From NCBI GenBank assembly GCA_937124545.1, contig CAKZKU010000011.1:1-58262 (forward strand): a stretch of DNA of 58,262 bases. Reading direction: 5' to 3'. Positions 36,725-44,241 of the stretch are shown here, in pieces. The notes under the pieces were generated by a model. That model searched no databases, was not told where the DNA came from, and saw only the letters and a program-made list of their open reading frames with translations. This stretch comes from an uncultured Microbacteriaceae bacterium. GTDB taxonomy: Bacteria > Actinomycetota > Actinomycetes > Actinomycetales > Microbacteriaceae. Within the stretch, counting starts at the first letter, position 1; every line of letters starts with the position of its first letter. A program made the position numbers and the translations under genes.

Positions 36725-37512
36725 CGAACATCATGACGGGACGTGGTGTGGTGGTCGAACGCGATGGACGCATGGCGCTTCGAGCCTCCGATTTCACTGT
36801 GCCGGCGGCGGCTATCACCGCCATCATTGGACCCAACGGAAGCGGGAAGTCAACCCTCTTGCACGCCATGACGGGGCTGTTACCTCTCTCAGAGGGCACC
36901 TTGGAGGTGGGAGGCCGTTCACCGGCTGAGTCGAGAAACGATGTTGCTTACGTGTTGCAGCACATGAATGTTTCCCCCGGCACCCCCATGACGGTCCGAG
37001 AGGTGGTCACCATGGGCCGATACGCCACTGTGGGGCCCTTTCGGCGTTTAGCTGAAAGCGATAAGCAGGCTGTCCAGGATGCGATGGAGCTGTTGCGGAT
37101 TGATGATCTTGCCGACCGCCAGGTGTCACGGCTTTCTGGTGGGCAGCGCCAACGGGTCTTTGTGGCTCAGGCTCTCGCTCAAGACCACACAGTGCTGTTG
37201 ATGGACGAACCCTTGACGGGCCTCGACATCCAGTCCGCTCAGACGATTGATGGCATCATCCATGACGAACCGGCACGCGGTTGCTCGGTGGTGTTCACCA
37301 CCCACGATTTGGAAGAAGCCCGGGCAGCCGATCATGTCATTTTGGTCAGCGGTTACGTGGTGGCGAGCGGCCCACCGGAACACGCACTGTCCAAGGACAA
37401 TCTCGCCACCGCTTACGGTTTGGGTTTGCTTCACCCCGGACATACTCGAGAGGGTGGAATCATTGATGATGCCCACGACACGACGCATCACCACAGGGAG
37501 GGGGGAGCATGA
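36721..37512 (+). CDS. Zinc ABC transporter ATP-binding protein
   Basis: The 263-residue ATPase has Walker A GPNGSGKST, the Q-loop region VLQHMNVSPGTPM, signature LSGGQRQRV, Walker B VLLMDEP and the switch His in FTTHDLEEA. The C-terminus is unusual, ending DDAHDTTHHHREGGA. This His-rich tail could sense or store zinc. It is coupled on both sides by 4-nt overlaps within znuA-B-C-zur. Confidence 0.94.
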   Translation: MTNIMTGRGVVVERDGRMALRASDFTVPAAAITAIIGPNGSGKSTLLHAMTGLLPLSEGTLEVGGRSPAESRNDVAYVLQHMNVSPGTPMTVREVVTMGRYATVGPFRRLAESDKQAVQDAMELLRIDDLADRQVSRLSGGQRQRVFVAQALAQDHTVLLMDEPLTGLDIQSAQTIDGIIHDEPARGCSVVFTTHDLEEARAADHVILVSGYVVASGPPEHALSKDNLATAYGLGLLHPGHTREGGIIDDAHDTTHHHREGGA

Positions 37513-37910
37513 AGCGCAACACCAAACAGCGTGAAGAAGTGTGGCGGGCTCTCGAAAAAACCCCCAGCTTTGTGAGCGCCCAGGACCTGCATTACACACT
37601 GAAGGAGGCGGGGTCCAGCATTGGACTTGCCACGGTGTACCGAACCCTTAATTCACTAGCGGAGGAGGGAGCCGCGGATGCCCTCTCTCGCGAGGGCGAG
37701 AACCTCTTCCGGGCGTGCTCTCCCGGGCACCACCACCACTTGATCTGTCGTGGGTGCGGGCTGACCGTGGAAATCGAAGCCGACGCCGTGGAGTCCTGGG
37801 CGCACGATGTGGCTCGCGAGCACGGTTTTGGAGATCCTCAGCACATCGTCGACATCTTTGGGTCTTGCTCAGGGTGCCAAGGGGTTGCTACCCGCGAAGC
37901 GAGCGCGTAG
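37509..37910 (+). CDS. zur: Fur-family regulator, probably Zur
   Basis: The 133-residue Fur-family protein has an N-terminal winged helix (KQREEVWRALEKTPSFVSAQDLHYTLKEAGSSIGLATVYRTLNSLAEEG), the HHHHLICRGCG metal region and a second Cys pair CSGC near the C-terminus, so the structural zinc site CxxC...CxxC is intact. The operon with a zinc transporter and the Zur-like box at 34701 point to zinc sensing. It should repress znuABC-zur when zinc is plentiful. The rpmB promoter lies in its last codons. Confidence 0.9.
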   Translation: MKRNTKQREEVWRALEKTPSFVSAQDLHYTLKEAGSSIGLATVYRTLNSLAEEGAADALSREGENLFRACSPGHHHHLICRGCGLTVEIEADAVESWAHDVAREHGFGDPQHIVDIFGSCSGCQGVATREASA

Positions 37911-37913
37911 TCT
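37885..37913 (+). promoter_or_regulatory. rpmB operon promoter inside zur
   Basis: A -35 TTGCTA (37885-37890) and a -10 TAGTCT (37908-37913) are separated by 17 bp. The -10 uses the zur stop codon TAG. The hexamers resemble those of the rpsF promoter. Transcription would start near 37920. No Zur box is seen here. Confidence 0.6.
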
Positions 37914-37919
37914 TAGGCG

Positions 37920-38053
37920 TTGGCTCCCACGCGAGTGGGTGCCTTGTACGCACGTCAGTCTCATCCCTACGGGATGGAAACCTGACGATCGCGTGCCGAC
38001 AAGTGACCTTGGGTAGGGCTCTCGCTCTACGGTAACCACTAACAGGAGGAAAC
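37920..38053 (+). ncRNA. Structured 5' leader of rpmB-rpmG-rpsN
   Basis: About 134 nt lie between the predicted start and rpmB. Hairpin 1 (37922-37943) has GGC/GCC and CCCAC/GTGGG arms with a GCGA loop. Hairpin 2 (37950-37996) is tiered: GCACG/CGTGC outside, TCAG/CTGA in the middle, CATCCC/GGGATG inside with a UAC loop and a UCU/GAAAC internal loop. Hairpin 3 (about 38003-38036) has GTAGGG/CTCTAC. AGGAGG remains free before rpmB. It may be an autoregulatory ribosomal-protein leader. I do not recognise it as a known class. Confidence 0.5.
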
Positions 38054-38290
38054 ATGGCAGCAGTCTGCCAAGTAACAGGAGCCAAACCCGGCTTCGGGCA
38101 CAACATTTCGCACTCACACCGGCGCACGAAGCGTCGTTTTGACCCGAACATCCAGAAGAAGACGTATTTCGTCCCTTCGCTGAAGCGCAGTGTCACGTTG
38201 ACGCTGTCAACCAAGGGAATTAAGACCATCGACTCTCGCGGCATCGAATCAGTCGTCGCGGAGCTCATGCGCAAAGGAGTGAAGCTCTAA
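38054..38290 (+). CDS. rpmB: 50S ribosomal protein L28
   Basis: The 78-residue L28 begins [28 protein letters not shown]. It has a single Cys and no CxxC zinc ribbon, so it is the zinc-independent form. AGGAGG precedes the ATG. It heads rpmB-rpmG-rpsN, next to the zinc transporter and Zur genes, as in the Zur-linked sets of zinc-free ribosomal proteins known in actinobacteria. Confidence 0.96.
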   Translation: MAAVCQVTGAKPGFGHNISHSHRRTKRRFDPNIQKKTYFVPSLKRSVTLTLSTKGIKTIDSRGIESVVAELMRKGVKL

Positions 38291-38457
38291 TGGCTAAAGC
38301 ACAGGATGTCCGGCCCATCATCAAGATGCGCTCCACCGCCGGCACGGGTTACACCTACGTGACCCGCAAGAACCGCCGTAATGATCCCGACCGTCTGGTC
38401 TTGAAGAAGTATGACCCCGTAGTGCGCAAGCACGTTGAGTTTCGCGAGGAGCGATAG
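38290..38457 (+). CDS. rpmG: 50S ribosomal protein L33, zinc-free form
   Basis: The 55-residue protein starts [29 protein letters not shown] and ends HVEFREER. Cysteine pairs of the zinc-binding L33 are absent. The start overlaps the rpmB stop as TAATG, so the two are coupled. Confidence 0.96.
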   Translation: MAKAQDVRPIIKMRSTAGTGYTYVTRKNRRNDPDRLVLKKYDPVVRKHVEFREER

Positions 38458-38460
38458 AGC

Positions 38461-38766
38461 ATGGCCAAGAAAAGCATGATTGCCAAGAATGAACAGCGCA
38501 AAGTTATTGTTGAGCGCTATGCCGAGAAACGTCTCGAGCTGAAGAAAGCTCTGGTAGACCCGGCCGGAACAGACGAGTCGCGTGAAGCAGCTCGCATTGG
38601 GCTCCAGAAGCTTCCTCGGAACGCTTCACCTGTCCGCGTTCGTGGTCGCGACTCGATCGATGGTCGCCCCCGCGGTTACCTCAAGAAATATGGCGTTTCT
38701 CGTGTGAGATTCCGCGATATGGCACACCGGGGCGAATTGCCGGGCATTACGAAGTCCAGCTGGTAA
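38461..38766 (+). CDS. rpsN: 30S ribosomal protein S14, zinc-free long form
   Basis: The 101-residue S14 is the long, cysteine-free type: [26 protein letters not shown] at the start and [21 protein letters not shown] at the end. The short zinc-binding type has two CxxC pairs, missing here. It follows rpmG by 3 bp. Confidence 0.97.
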   Translation: MAKKSMIAKNEQRKVIVERYAEKRLELKKALVDPAGTDESREAARIGLQKLPRNASPVRVRGRDSIDGRPRGYLKKYGVSRVRFRDMAHRGELPGITKSSW

Positions 38767-38775
38767 CTTTTTGAT

Positions 38776-38802
38776 GGCTCGGAACTCGTTCTGGGCCGAG
38801 CC
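38776..38802 (+). terminator. Hairpin after rpsN
   Basis: GGCTCGG (38776-38782) and CCGAGCC (38796-38802) form a 7-bp stem with a 13-nt loop in the rpsN-hup gap. No T tract follows, so termination is uncertain. Confidence 0.4.
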
Positions 38803-38836
38803 GGAATAACTACAAAAGTCCGAGGAGGACATAACT

Positions 38837-39109
38837 ATGAATCGCTCAGAACTTGTTGCAGCAGTAGCAGAGCACACGGGTCACCCCCAGACCGCTGTTA
38901 ACGGTGTCGTTGACGCTATCTTCGCCGTTGTGTCGAAGGAAATTGCCGGTGGCAACAAAGTCACCATCCCCGGTTGGGTCTCCTTTGAGCGCACCAACCG
39001 TGCCGCTCGTCAGGGCCGCAACCCCCAGACCGGTGCCACCATCCAGATTGCCGCTTCCAAGGGCGTCAAGGTGTCTGCTGGTTCCAAGCTGAAGGCTGCC
39101 GTCAAGTAG
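38837..39109 (+). CDS. Histone-like DNA-binding protein HU
   Basis: The 90-residue protein has the full HU fold: MNRSELVAAVAEHTGHPQTAVNGVVDAIF, then the DNA-bending arm around GWVSFERTNRAARQGRNPQTGATI. It lacks the long Lys/Ala-rich tail of mycobacterial HupB. HU shapes the nucleoid and helps initiation at oriC. It has its own GGAGG ribosome site and ends before a strong hairpin. Confidence 0.96.
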   Translation: MNRSELVAAVAEHTGHPQTAVNGVVDAIFAVVSKEIAGGNKVTIPGWVSFERTNRAARQGRNPQTGATIQIAASKGVKVSAGSKLKAAVK

Positions 39110-39123
39110 TCAGAAGACTTACC

Positions 39124-39157
39124 GCGAAGGGGCTGCCGGAAACGGCGGCCCCTTCGC
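39124..39157 (+). terminator. Hairpin terminator of the HU gene
   Basis: A 15-bp GC-rich stem with one G-U pair (39124-39138 with 39143-39157) closes a GAAA loop 14 bp after the HU stop. There is no T run. Stems of this kind are common at transcript ends in high-GC actinobacteria. Confidence 0.7.
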
Positions 39158-39195
39158 CACTTAAGCGCTCTCGTCGGGTATTCGGGTTGCTCGCC

Positions 39196-39201
39196 TAAAC
39201 T
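39196..39201 (+). promoter_or_regulatory. -10 of the CopD/CtaG gene, leaderless
   Basis: TAAACT ends 7 nt before the GTG at 39208, predicting transcription start at the start codon. No ribosome site is visible upstream of the GTG. Confidence 0.5.
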
Positions 39202-39207
39202 CTGAGC

Positions 39208-41214
39208 GTGATCACTCGTCTTGCCCCTGCGCTCTCGTCAGCGGGCGGGCTCTTTCTTGCGGGTCTGGGTATTGCCGTAGTGGTGGGGCTGCTGGTGGGC
39301 GGTGGTGCCGCACCCCTCTTGATAGTTGACCCTGGGCCGACAGTGCGCTGGGGGATCCCGGTCGCGAAAGCTTTGGTGCATTTAGGAGCGGCGCTCTCCA
39401 TCGGCTCTCTGATGGTGGCAGCGTTTGTGCTGACCCGGAGGCAAAAAGCTTTTAGTTCGGCACTTCTTGTGGCATCAATCGGCGCAGCGCTCCTCACGGT
39501 TGCCTCCGCGGCGACAGCGTTCATGACGTTTATGGCGATTTATGTGGAACCAGTGAGCATTGACCAGCGGTTTGGTGACTTGTTGTGGCTTTACCTCCAA
39601 TCCACCGAGATTGGGAGGGGTTGGCTCATCACCATGGGTCTGGGCGCCGTCATAACGGTGTTGACACTGGTGGTTCGAAGCTTCGGTGGGGTCCTTGTCG
39701 CGGGTGTCCTTTCGGTTGCCGCGCTGTGGCCGCTGGCCGAACAGGGCCATGCAGCTGGGTCGGCTAATCACGAGTCCGCGGTCAGCGCTTCTTTTGCCCA
39801 CAGTGTTTTTGCCGCGATGTGGATCGGCGGGCTCATCATGATGGCGGTGGTGGCGTGGAGCGAAAAACCCCGAGCGGCGGAGTATCACGCGATGCTCGGG
39901 CGCTATTCCAGCATCGCTCTGCTGAGTTTTATTGTGGTGGCACTGTCGGGCACAACGAACGCTTGGCTTCGGGTCGGGAGTGTTGAGGGTTTGGCGACCG
40001 GCTATGGCGCGCTGGTTATCGCCAAGACATGTGCGCTGGTCGTTTTGGGGCTCATGGGCGCTGTCTACCGAAAGAAACTACTGGGGGATTTAAAAGCATC
40101 GCGGAGCGGTGTTGTGAGAGTAACCACGCTTGTCGTCAGCGCCGAGCTTGCCCTGATGGGAATAGCCTCGGGGCTCGCGAGCGCCCTAGCCAGGACCCCG
40201 ACGCCTGTCCCTCAGATTCCGGCGAGTGAGATTGCTCAAGCGACCCCAGCGGAGATTCTGACCGGAGAGCCTTTGCCCCCGGAGTTCGAATGGTCACGCC
40301 TGTTTACCGTCTGGCAATTGGATTTATTGTGGGCGATTATCGCCGTGTTTGGGATTGTGTATTACGTGTGGGGCCACGCGCGCTTAGCGAAGCGGGGAGA
40401 CCACTGGCCGGTATCCCGCACCGTGCTCTGGGTGTCGGGAATGCTGCTGTTGGGGTTTGCCACCAACTCTGGCCTGATCGTCTACGGAAAATACCTCTTC
40501 AGCATTCACATGCTGGGCCACATGTTGCTCAGCATGGCTGTCCCGCTGCTGCTGGTCTTAGGTGCACCCATCACGCTGGCCTCCCGAGCCATCGCGGCGA
40601 GAAAGGACGGCTCGAGAGGCGTTCGCGAGTGGTTATTGGTGGCCGTCCACTCAAAGTATTTGGCCGTCATCGGCCATCCGCTGGTCGCTGCTGTCATCTT
40701 CGGCGTCTCGCTGATCGTTTTTTACTACTCCCCGCTTTTTGAATGGGCGCTGCGCGAACACCTCGGCCACATGTGGATGACCGCGCACTTTGTTTTCTCG
40801 GGGTACCTGTTCGCTCAGGCGTTAATTGGGATTGATCCCAGCCCCCACGACCCTCCCTACCCCTTGCGACTCATCATTGTGTTGGCGACGATGGCGTTCC
40901 ACGCGTTCTTTGGCCTCAGCATCATTCTTGGCACCTCCCTCCTGGTGCCAGAGTGGTTTGGCGCAATGGGCAGAACCTGGGGTGACCCGCCCCTTCTCGA
41001 TCAACAAAACGGCGGCGAGCTCGCGTGGGGGTTGGGCGAGTTCCCGACCCTAGCGTTGGCCATCCTGGTGACGTGGGCGTGGAGCAAGAGTGACGATCGA
41101 ATCAACAAACGCCGGGACCGACTGGCTGACCGGCAGGGCGACCAGGAACTCGACGCGTATAACGAGATGCTCGGCAAACTTTCTCAGGCGCAGCCCACCC
41201 GACCTAAAGGGTGA
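39208..41214 (+). CDS. CopD/CtaG fusion: copper/cytochrome oxidase assembly protein
   Basis: The 668-residue polytopic membrane protein has two parts. The N-terminal half (about 1-320) resembles CopD, with HSVFAAMWIGGLIMMAVVAW and ALSGTTNAWLRVG. The C-terminal half (about 350-640) resembles Caa3-type CtaG, with KYLFSIHMLGHMLLSMAVPLLLVLGAP, HLGHMWMTAHFVFSGYLF and a histidine-bearing membrane core. Such fusions are common in actinobacteria. They are thought to supply copper for cytochrome oxidase. The start is GTG. It overlaps the convergent gene by 11 bp. Confidence 0.88.
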   Translation: MITRLAPALSSAGGLFLAGLGIAVVVGLLVGGGAAPLLIVDPGPTVRWGIPVAKALVHLGAALSIGSLMVAAFVLTRRQKAFSSALLVASIGAALLTVASAATAFMTFMAIYVEPVSIDQRFGDLLWLYLQSTEIGRGWLITMGLGAVITVLTLVVRSFGGVLVAGVLSVAALWPLAEQGHAAGSANHESAVSASFAHSVFAAMWIGGLIMMAVVAWSEKPRAAEYHAMLGRYSSIALLSFIVVALSGTTNAWLRVGSVEGLATGYGALVIAKTCALVVLGLMGAVYRKKLLGDLKASRSGVVRVTTLVVSAELALMGIASGLASALARTPTPVPQIPASEIAQATPAEILTGEPLPPEFEWSRLFTVWQLDLLWAIIAVFGIVYYVWGHARLAKRGDHWPVSRTVLWVSGMLLLGFATNSGLIVYGKYLFSIHMLGHMLLSMAVPLLLVLGAPITLASRAIAARKDGSRGVREWLLVAVHSKYLAVIGHPLVAAVIFGVSLIVFYYSPLFEWALREHLGHMWMTAHFVFSGYLFAQALIGIDPSPHDPPYPLRLIIVLATMAFHAFFGLSIILGTSLLVPEWFGAMGRTWGDPPLLDQQNGGELAWGLGEFPTLALAILVTWAWSKSDDRINKRRDRLADRQGDQELDAYNEMLGKLSQAQPTRPKG

Positions 41215-42157
41215 GAACGGGCTCGTCGATCAAGGTTCCTTGTAGGGAACCCTCGACGAGAAAGGAGACGATTTCGCTGTACTCGCTGATGGACCCATCG
41301 AAAAGCGACTGCACCGAGACGGTTACCTCAACGACGCCACCAATGGCCAGGACGTCCCACGATTCCCGGTCGGTACCGAGCGTGACGGAAACGACCGGAT
41401 AGTCCAGAACTGTCCAGGTGGGCACCCCCACCACGCGGTCCGAAATGCTGATGCCAAACGGGCACTCGATGGGTTGAAGGATCTCTTGGGCGACACAACC
41501 CTCGAGGTAGCGCTCAATGGCGGTGGTGGCGGTGTCCTTTAGTTCATTGGTCGGTGCAACCCGGACTCGCAGAGGATACTCGGCGTCTGTTTGCGTTACG
41601 CGAGCAAGAGTGGGTGGGCCTGTTACCCACGGTGTGTTGAGGGATGCTTCGTAGACCCCAGGGACCAAAACGGTGCTCCGAGGCGAGACACCAAGCGCTC
41701 GAGTGCTCAATCGAACATCATTGACGTCGATGCGCTCATCCCCGATTACCGAATAGACCAACGCTGCGGTGGGTTTCGTACTGAATGTCCATGTGTTGAA
41801 CAACCCCAATACATCGCCGGCTGGCTCCAGGGTGAAATAACTTGACTCGGTGTCGCCCTGCAGGACGTATTCCGCCAGAACGACAACTTTTCCTGAAGCC
41901 AGTGTCCGTGTGCCCACAACTTCTGGCTCGCTCAGCGAACCCGAAGGTTCGGGGAGGACCGCGGGGACGCTCGACATACCCGCAATCCCTGCTGCTTCGC
42001 CAAAGCGCCCTTCCTCAAGAGCGCTCAAGTAGAGCTGCACGGAACGGGCGGGCGAGTAGACCGTGAGATTGAGTACGAGAACGACAAGAAGCCACGAGGC
42101 CACAACACCCAGGGCAATGACCGCAAACCTCCGGACAATTGACCACATAGCTGACAT
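41204..42157 (-). CDS. Unknown membrane-anchored exported protein
   Basis: The 317-residue protein has one N-terminal membrane helix (about 8-32, FAVIALGVVASWLLVVLVLNLTVYS) followed by an outside domain rich in beta strands, with two cysteines (C at about 232 and 243) that could pair. I do not recognise a family. The YLSALEEGRFGEAAGI stretch after the helix resembles short helical repeats near exported domains. The ATG at 42157 has no ribosome site. ATG 42148 lies 8 nt after a TAGGAT -10 and may be the leaderless true start (314 residues). It diverges from the helicase gene. Confidence 0.7.
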   Translation of the reverse strand: MSAMWSIVRRFAVIALGVVASWLLVVLVLNLTVYSPARSVQLYLSALEEGRFGEAAGIAGMSSVPAVLPEPSGSLSEPEVVGTRTLASGKVVVLAEYVLQGDTESSYFTLEPAGDVLGLFNTWTFSTKPTAALVYSVIGDERIDVNDVRLSTRALGVSPRSTVLVPGVYEASLNTPWVTGPPTLARVTQTDAEYPLRVRVAPTNELKDTATTAIERYLEGCVAQEILQPIECPFGISISDRVVGVPTWTVLDYPVVSVTLGTDRESWDVLAIGGVVEVTVSVQSLFDGSISEYSEIVSFLVEGSLQGTLIDEPVLTL

Positions 42158-42165
42158 CCTAGGTT
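42156..42165. promoter_or_regulatory. Overlapping divergent -10 elements
   Basis: ATCCTAGGTT gives TAGGTT on plus (42160-42165) and TAGGAT on minus (42161-42156), sharing the TA. The minus -10 is 7 nt from ATG 42148. On the plus side a second hexamer TAGCCT (42173-42178) lies closer to the helicase GTG at 42190. This is weaker than the palindrome at 22023. Confidence 0.4.
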
Positions 42166-42189
42166 GGTTGCCTAGCCTGGAGGCAGGTA

Positions 42190-43509
42190 GTGGGACGAGA
42201 GGACACCGTGACCGAGATCGCCATGAGCGACGAGCAAAAAGCCGTCCTCGATCGAATGGAAAACTCTCTCGACCATATTTTTATTACCGGACGGGCGGGC
42301 ACCGGCAAGACAACACTTCTCCAGGCTTTTGTCGACACGACGTCAAAACGTGTCGCAGTCTGCGCCCCCACAGGTGTTGCGGCGCTTGCTGCCGGCGGAC
42401 AGACCATTCACTCCCTTCTACGTTTGCCGATTGGCATCATCGGCAAACGTGAGCTGGGGTTCATTCCCAAAGAATCACTCGCTGTTTTGGCCGCACTCGA
42501 CACCCTGGTGATTGACGAGATTTCGATGGTCTCCGCTGATGTGCTCGACGCCATTGATCGACGCCTTCGCCAAGCAAAGCGCAAAAGACACACTCCCTTC
42601 GGCGGTATTCAACTCATCATGTTCGGGGACCCGTATCAACTCTCTCCGGTGGTTTCAGGACAGGCGGAAAAGGCCTACTACCGAGATCACTATCGTTCGC
42701 CCTGGTTTTTTGACGCCAAAATCTGGTCGGAAGCCGAGATTGAGATTGAAGAGCTTGACACCATTCACCGCCAAGCAGATGGTGAATTCCGCGCGGTCCT
42801 CAACGCTCTGCGTGAGGGACGAATGGAACCTGACATGGGACGCATGCTCAACGAGCACGGTATGCGCGCACCGGAAGACCCCGACCTGATAACCCTCTCG
42901 ACCACGAATGCCGCGGTGTCACGCATCAACCAGTCGGCGCTGGAGCGCCTCGGGGGTAAAGGAAAAATCGCCCACGCTGACATTGAAGGCGACTTTGGTT
43001 CGACTTCCGCATACCCAGCCGATGAGCAGCTGGTGCTGAAACCCGGCGCCCGTGTGATGTTCCTCCGAAATGACACCGCAGGGCCCGATGGTCCCCGGTA
43101 TGTCAATGGCAGCCTGGGTATCGTCGAAAAAATCACCGACACTGTGCTGGTTGATGTCGATGGAGAAGGTGTGCTGGTGGAGCCGGTGACCTGGGAAAAA
43201 GTGAAATACGACTATTCGCCGGCCACGAAGATGCTCAGCCAAGAGGTCGTGGCTGAATTCACTCAATTTCCTCTGCGCCTAGCGTGGGCGGTCACCATTC
43301 ATAAGGCTCAGGGCAAAACCCTCGACGCTGCTGTAATTGACCTGGGCGCGCGCGCCTTCGCGCCGGGCCAGACGTATGTCGCCTTCAGCCGATTGACCTC
43401 ATTGGACGGCCTGTATCTGAAGAGGCCCCTCACGCCCGCGGACATCATCGTTGACCAGGACGTGGTGCGGTTTATGGCCCAAGATCGCGGGACGAATCGC
43501 CTGATTTAG
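42190..43509 (+). CDS. Pif1/RecD-like SF1B DNA helicase
   Basis: The 439-residue ATPase has Walker A GRAGTGKTTLL, VAVCAPTGVAALAAGGQTIHSLL, Walker B VIDEISMVSADVLDAIDRRLR, IMFGDPYQLSPV, and C-terminal VTIHKAQGKTLDAAVIDLGA with TYVAFSRLTSLDGLYL. This is the Pif1-like group of superfamily 1B, which unwinds DNA 5' to 3' and removes obstacles such as G-quadruplexes in other organisms. Its role here is inferred only. The start is GTG 42190 behind GGAGG. GTG 42208 with GAGAGG is an alternative. Confidence 0.88.
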   Translation: MGREDTVTEIAMSDEQKAVLDRMENSLDHIFITGRAGTGKTTLLQAFVDTTSKRVAVCAPTGVAALAAGGQTIHSLLRLPIGIIGKRELGFIPKESLAVLAALDTLVIDEISMVSADVLDAIDRRLRQAKRKRHTPFGGIQLIMFGDPYQLSPVVSGQAEKAYYRDHYRSPWFFDAKIWSEAEIEIEELDTIHRQADGEFRAVLNALREGRMEPDMGRMLNEHGMRAPEDPDLITLSTTNAAVSRINQSALERLGGKGKIAHADIEGDFGSTSAYPADEQLVLKPGARVMFLRNDTAGPDGPRYVNGSLGIVEKITDTVLVDVDGEGVLVEPVTWEKVKYDYSPATKMLSQEVVAEFTQFPLRLAWAVTIHKAQGKTLDAAVIDLGARAFAPGQTYVAFSRLTSLDGLYLKRPLTPADIIVDQDVVRFMAQDRGTNRLI

Positions 43510-43534
43510 TCTCGTGACACTCAAGCTCTCTTCG

Positions 43535-43605
43535 AGCGAGTGACGGGAATCGAACCCGCGCCATCAGCTTGGGAAGCTGAAGTTCTACCATTGAACTACA
43601 CTCGC
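43535..43605 (-). tRNA. tRNA-Gly (anticodon CCC)
   Basis: A minus-strand cloverleaf of 71 nt. The acceptor stem is GCGAGTG/CACTCGC, the anticodon stem CAGC/GCTG surrounds TTCCCAA with anticodon CCC (GGG codons), and the T-arm contains GGTTCGATTCC. CCA is not encoded. It lies between two plus-strand genes and no integrase is nearby. Confidence 0.95.
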
Positions 43606-43644
43606 GAAGCCCAGCATTGCCTCGGCACTAAACCCCGAGTCTAC

Positions 43645-43650
43645 TAGTGT
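43645..43650 (+). promoter_or_regulatory. -10 of dcd, leaderless
   Basis: TAGTGT ends 6 nt before the dcd GTG at 43657, so the predicted transcription start coincides with the start codon. GGAAGG touches the GTG directly, too close to act as a normal ribosome site. Confidence 0.5.
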
Positions 43651-43656
43651 GGAAGG

Positions 43657-44241
43657 GTGTTGCTCTCAGACGGGGATATCCGAAAAGAACTCGAATCGGG
43701 CCGTGTAGGACTGGACCCCCTGGATCTTTCTATGGTTCAGCCTTCCAGCGTGGACGTCCGGCTCGACCGATTTTTTCGATTGTTCGACAATCACAAGTAC
43801 CAACACATTGATCCCGCGACCGATCAACCCGACCTCACGCGATTGGTGGAGGTCGACTCGCAGGAAGCCTTTGTTCTCCACCCGGGCGAGTTTGTATTGG
43901 GGGCGACATTCGAGGTTGTTACTCTGCCCGACGATGTGGCCGCGCGGCTAGAAGGCAAGAGCTCGCTGGGCAGACTCGGTTTGCTAACTCACTCCACCGC
44001 AGGCTTTATTGACCCTGGTTTCTCCGGTCACGTCACCTTAGAGCTCAGCAATGTTGCCACGCTTCCGATCACCTTGTGGCCGGGAATGAAGATTGGCCAG
44101 CTGTGCTTTTTCCGTTTGAGCTCGGCCGCTGAGCACCCCTACGGTTCAGAGAAGTACGGTAGCCGCTATCAGGGTCAACGCGGTCCGACCGCGTCGCGGT
44201 CGTTCCAGAATTTTCACCGCTCCGACACCTCGGGAGCGTAA
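43657..44241 (+). CDS. dcd: dCTP deaminase
   Basis: The 194-residue enzyme starts [23 protein letters not shown] and has [32 protein letters not shown], the catalytic region [36 protein letters not shown] and the C-terminal lid [14 protein letters not shown]. It is very like the mycobacterial enzyme, which makes dUMP from dCTP in one step (deaminase plus diphosphatase). That double activity is likely here by homology. The GTG start fits the family N-terminus. Its 3' end overlaps convergent idi. Confidence 0.95.
   Translation: MLLSDGDIRKELESGRVGLDPLDLSMVQPSSVDVRLDRFFRLFDNHKYQHIDPATDQPDLTRLVEVDSQEAFVLHPGEFVLGATFEVVTLPDDVAARLEGKSSLGRLGLLTHSTAGFIDPGFSGHVTLELSNVATLPITLWPGMKIGQLCFFRLSSAAEHPYGSEKYGSRYQGQRGPTASRSFQNFHRSDTSGA

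Noticed and set aside
43535..43605. tRNA-Gly as an integration (att) site of a mobile element
   Set aside because: No integrase, no repeated tRNA 3' end and no change in gene type on either side.
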